From Marine Group II euryarchaeote MED-G33 (lineage in GTDB: Archaea > Thermoplasmatota > Poseidoniia > Poseidoniales > Thalassarchaeaceae), in contig CATISE010000211.1 of the NCBI GenBank assembly GCA_949538655.1, forward strand, positions 1 through 24,354: a DNA stretch of 24,354 nt. The letters are read 5' to 3'. The position numbers and the translations under genes were made by a program. This document shows, piece by piece, positions 21,530 to 24,354 of the stretch. The number at the start of each line of letters is the position of its first letter. Within the stretch, counting starts at the first letter, position 1. The notes under the pieces are model-generated. The model searched no databases, was not told the origin of the DNA, and saw only the letters and a list, made by a program, of their open reading frames with translations.

Positions 21530-24354
21530 GTGGCGGAACTGACTGAACAAGAAGATTATCTCCTAGAATGCCTCGAAGTTGCTGTCAAGGCTGGAGATGC
21601 ACCCGATAAACGTCGGCGCAGGGCCATGGAAACGGCAGCCTGGGACCTTCTAGACAAGCCATGGAAAGGGCTTCTTCTCGTCGCTTTGAACAAGGAAGAA
21701 ATCAGTAACAAGGACTCATCCAATCAGCGTAACCGGAGAATGCGGGGGCGTGGAAGACGTACCAGGAATACAGGAACCGAGGATTGGGTTGAAGGGATGG
21801 AGGAATTGATTTCTTCGGATGCCAGTCCCGGATATCGACTTTCAGCCATGTTGGTTCAAAGGGAAAAACTTGGATCACGTTGGAATAATGCCTGGGATTC
21901 AGTGCTTGAAAATGTACGAAAAAATTGTGCCGAAGGTATTCATCCTGTGTGGGCTCGTTTGGGTAAGGAAGCGCCATTGCTAGCAGAGATGCAATCGTAT
22001 CGTGAGATAGAGATATCCGAGAAAAAGATGGGTGACTCAACCGAATGGATTGCGGCTGCACGCATCGATCCTATCGACCGTGAAAGTCTGTCGAACTGGT
22101 TGAGCCTGACGATTCCATTCCCCCTTACTGCCAATTTACAATTGAGCGTGCAACGTGCCAAAAAATCTCTAAACGGCAAAGGTAAACTTTCGAAATTGCC
22201 CGCTGATTTCAACGATTTTGAAGGAGATTGTGTATTGATTCGAGCCCTTGTTGGAATTCATGTCAATGATGAACGATGTAGTGAGGATTTAGCCACTCTC
22301 ATCGAGAAGGGAGGGGAGGTGGCTACCGTTGCCAAGGACCAACTTAGCTTGGTTAAACTCCGTGCAGGTGATTTCGAGGTATGGGAGGATTCCAACCAGG
22401 TGCAAGGAGATGATGCACTATCTGAAGCAATGCGATTTCAATCATGGATTGAGATACCAGAAGATGCAAATTTATCGGCGAAGGAAATCCAAGAAGGTGT
22501 CGAGTTAATCAACGGTGGTGAGGGGCACAATGCGCTCATGTGGAATCTAGTTGATGCCCATCTGCGTGAAGGTGACCAAGAGGCTGCGTTACGAACAATC
22601 TCTGAACTCAATATTGTCGAGACGAAGCGTTTGGAACTTGTTTTGAGGCTCATCGAAAGCAGTGGCGACGAGGTGTTAATCGGGCGTTTGAGTGAAGATA
22701 TCCATCGTATCGATAACAATGGGCTTGAATTAATCTTACAAGCAGAAGATCTTGATCTTCATATACGCTCTTTAGCGGTCATCGAAATTCAGAATCGAGA
22801 CGATTTTGATTCAAATCCATTTCAAGAAATGGCGCTCAATATATTCACTGATTCTGGTGATGCAAATCGAATCGGTTTGATCTTGATGAAGATGGAAGAT
22901 AGTGCATCAACGCATCCACATCGAACGCTATTGGTTCATCATTTACTCCCTGGAAATGCCGATAAAGAATTGTGTGATTGGGTTCTAAACGCTAGACCGA
23001 AAGCCATCGAAGCATTGGCCAATGAACACAGTGGTGTCTTATCAGAGACCGCCATTGGTCTCGTCAAGTTACTCGAGGGAGCTCCTGCTGATTTGACTGC
23101 GATTCAGAATCGTATCGCAGGGAATAGACAGGCGGTTCAAGCATTCAATCAATGCCGGCAAGCCATGCTGAAAGATGGTGATGGATTGGTGCAAGCAGAT
23201 CGCTTAGACAAATTGCAATCTTCGATTAACAATTCATCGTTAACGGGGGTTGAGCTCCGATTATTCTCTGCTGTAATTGATCAACTACGATTCAATCGAG
23301 CCATCCGTTTGCTAGAAGACCATAGTATCCAAAGCACAAGTTCGGCGATTTCAATCCTCGACGGGTTGGTTGGTACAAATCCTAGAAAGAAAATTGTGGA
23401 TGCTGTTCGACAAGTCGTTTTGGAACATGACAGTATTGCAATCCCTTCCTTTGCAGAGTGGCATCGACTACATGCGGGTTCTTCGGCTTGGAACAAAATC
23501 ATCTTTGCATCGATTGAGGAGAAAGCGGAGAAATATGAATCCGCAGGGAGATACTTGCGCGAAGCCAGCAAAGACACATCCTTTGGGTTTGAAAACAGAG
23601 TTCGATTGGGGAGGCGAGCTTTAATCGCCTTTGCTCATGCTGGAAAATACTCAATGGCTGTTGAGATGTTGGAGGCTCAACAGGCTCTGCAATCCGCCAT
23701 CACAGGCATATTCCAATTGTATCTACACGTGTGCGATGATGCTGCGCGGCAGCAGCCCGAATCGGCGAGACGTCGGTTGCTCGATTGGATTGCAGACACT
23801 GAAATTATATCTGTGGAAAACGATGAAGGTGAGGAGATTGAAAGGGAGAGAACGACCTATCCATCTGATGAATTGGATCTACTATTCACATATCCAAATT
23901 CCCGGGGATTGCCCAAGGATTTGTGGCAAGGTCGAGTAAGGGCCGCCAAAAGGGGGCTTTCCAACAACCGACGGAGTCAACGAAGTCAATTGGAAGATCG
24001 GTTCCAAGGCATACTGGATGATCGAGCCGGGGTTGAGGAAATTGAAGCCGTGGCCAGAGAAGCAGCTGAACTCAACCCAACTCAGGGCCTAATGATGTTT
24101 GAAAGAGCAATGAATTCAGGCCAATTTACAATCAATCAAATGAAAGCGCTTCTGAGAATACAAAATGGTATCTTCCGTTTGAACGAGGCCTCGTTGCCAA
24201 TACGTGTTCGCCGTAAGTTACGACACCTAACACTCAAGCCACTAATCTTGGTCGATACCAACCTGCTCATCGATGCGGCGAAGGAACGTATTGGTTGGTT
24301 GTTGGATCAAGAAGGTGGGCTCGAAACAAATGCACAAGGTTCATTCCACCGTAC
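21530..24354 (+). CDS. Very large helical-repeat protein with C-terminal PIN domain (partial, continues past window)
   Basis: One frame stays open from GTG 21530 to the right edge, 941 codons, and is not closed. The N-terminal part contains an Arg-rich patch (about 66-78, RNRRMRGRGRRTR) that could bind RNA. The middle (about 85-890) is helical, Leu/Ala/Glu-rich and repeat-like; around 670-715 it resembles TPR units (YLREASK, ALIAFAHAGKYSMAVEMLEA). At about 904-915 PLILVDTNLLIDAA matches the first strand of PIN nucleases, Asp 909 being the first metal ligand; the other acidic residues lie outside the window. No membrane segment or signal peptide is present, so it is cytoplasmic. A PIN effector on a long helical scaffold suggests an RNA-processing, translation-linked or defence role. 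I do not recognise a named family. Confidence 0.8.
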   Translation, partial: MAELTEQEDYLLECLEVAVKAGDAPDKRRRRAMETAAWDLLDKPWKGLLLVALNKEEISNKDSSNQRNRRMRGRGRRTRNTGTEDWVEGMEELISSDASPGYRLSAMLVQREKLGSRWNNAWDSVLENVRKNCAEGIHPVWARLGKEAPLLAEMQSYREIEISEKKMGDSTEWIAAARIDPIDRESLSNWLSLTIPFPLTANLQLSVQRAKKSLNGKGKLSKLPADFNDFEGDCVLIRALVGIHVNDERCSEDLATLIEKGGEVATVAKDQLSLVKLRAGDFEVWEDSNQVQGDDALSEAMRFQSWIEIPEDANLSAKEIQEGVELINGGEGHNALMWNLVDAHLREGDQEAALRTISELNIVETKRLELVLRLIESSGDEVLIGRLSEDIHRIDNNGLELILQAEDLDLHIRSLAVIEIQNRDDFDSNPFQEMALNIFTDSGDANRIGLILMKMEDSASTHPHRTLLVHHLLPGNADKELCDWVLNARPKAIEALANEHSGVLSETAIGLVKLLEGAPADLTAIQNRIAGNRQAVQAFNQCRQAMLKDGDGLVQADRLDKLQSSINNSSLTGVELRLFSAVIDQLRFNRAIRLLEDHSIQSTSSAISILDGLVGTNPRKKIVDAVRQVVLEHDSIAIPSFAEWHRLHAGSSAWNKIIFASIEEKAEKYESAGRYLREASKDTSFGFENRVRLGRRALIAFAHAGKYSMAVEMLEAQQALQSAITGIFQLYLHVCDDAARQQPESARRRLLDWIADTEIISVENDEGEEIERERTTYPSDELDLLFTYPNSRGLPKDLWQGRVRAAKRGLSNNRRSQRSQLEDRFQGILDDRAGVEEIEAVAREAAELNPTQGLMMFERAMNSGQFTINQMKALLRIQNGIFRLNEASLPIRVRRKLRHLTLKPLILVDTNLLIDAAKERIGWLLDQEGGLETNAQGSFHR

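Noticed and set aside
1..24354. CRISPR array, IS element, integrase, rRNA or tRNA
   Set aside because: No spaced direct repeats, transposase motifs or recognisable RNA genes were seen on either strand by eye. A covariance-model search was not possible.

Overview
The window looks like a piece of a marine Thermoplasmatota archaeon, most likely Marine Group II (Ca. Poseidoniales) or a close relative. This is inferred from gene content and style, not from a marker gene. The signs are a giant secreted beta-propeller/fibronectin-like surface protein with a single C-terminal membrane anchor, a TSP3-type Asp-rich secreted protein, archaeal-style DHH, Nudix and PIN proteins, tight packing with overlapping ends, TTG/GTG starts, and few strong Shine-Dalgarno sites. 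No rRNA, tRNA, CRISPR array, IS element or phage gene was seen.

Layout. Positions 1-578 (minus) hold the N-terminal part of a secreted Ca-binding-repeat protein ending in a Gly-Gln repeat that runs off the left edge. Positions 579-927 are non-coding and rich in inverted repeats. Positions 928-12817 (minus) form one apparent transcription unit, in transcription order: a 2818-residue surface protein, an ADC-lyase-like PabC, a PabB-PabA fusion (aminodeoxychorismate synthase), and a small zinc-ribbon membrane protein. Together the pab genes would turn chorismate into p-aminobenzoate for folate-type cofactors. Positions 12818-13062 are a divergent promoter region with a perfect 18-bp palindrome. 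To its right on the plus strand are a malic enzyme with a phosphotransacetylase-like domain and a PLP decarboxylase of the animal GAD/CSAD type.

From 16836 to 21455 there is a patchwork of small genes on both strands. It contains an RlmH-like SPOUT methyltransferase, a small soluble hypothetical, a 5-TM protein, a 2-TM protein, a PduO-type cobalamin adenosyltransferase, an Ap4A-hydrolase-like Nudix protein, a DHH/DHHA1 phosphoesterase and a 4-TM histidine-bearing membrane protein. Three convergent pairs share or overlap their stop codons.

From 21530 to the right edge a single long plus-strand frame stays open. It encodes a very large helical, repeat-like protein with an Arg-rich patch near its N-terminus, and the first strand motif of a PIN nuclease domain just before the sequence ends. 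This is the least explained gene and the strongest candidate for something undescribed. The other main points of interest are the inverted-repeat-rich leader at 579-927, the PabB-first domain order of the fusion, and the coupling of a giant surface protein to p-aminobenzoate genes.
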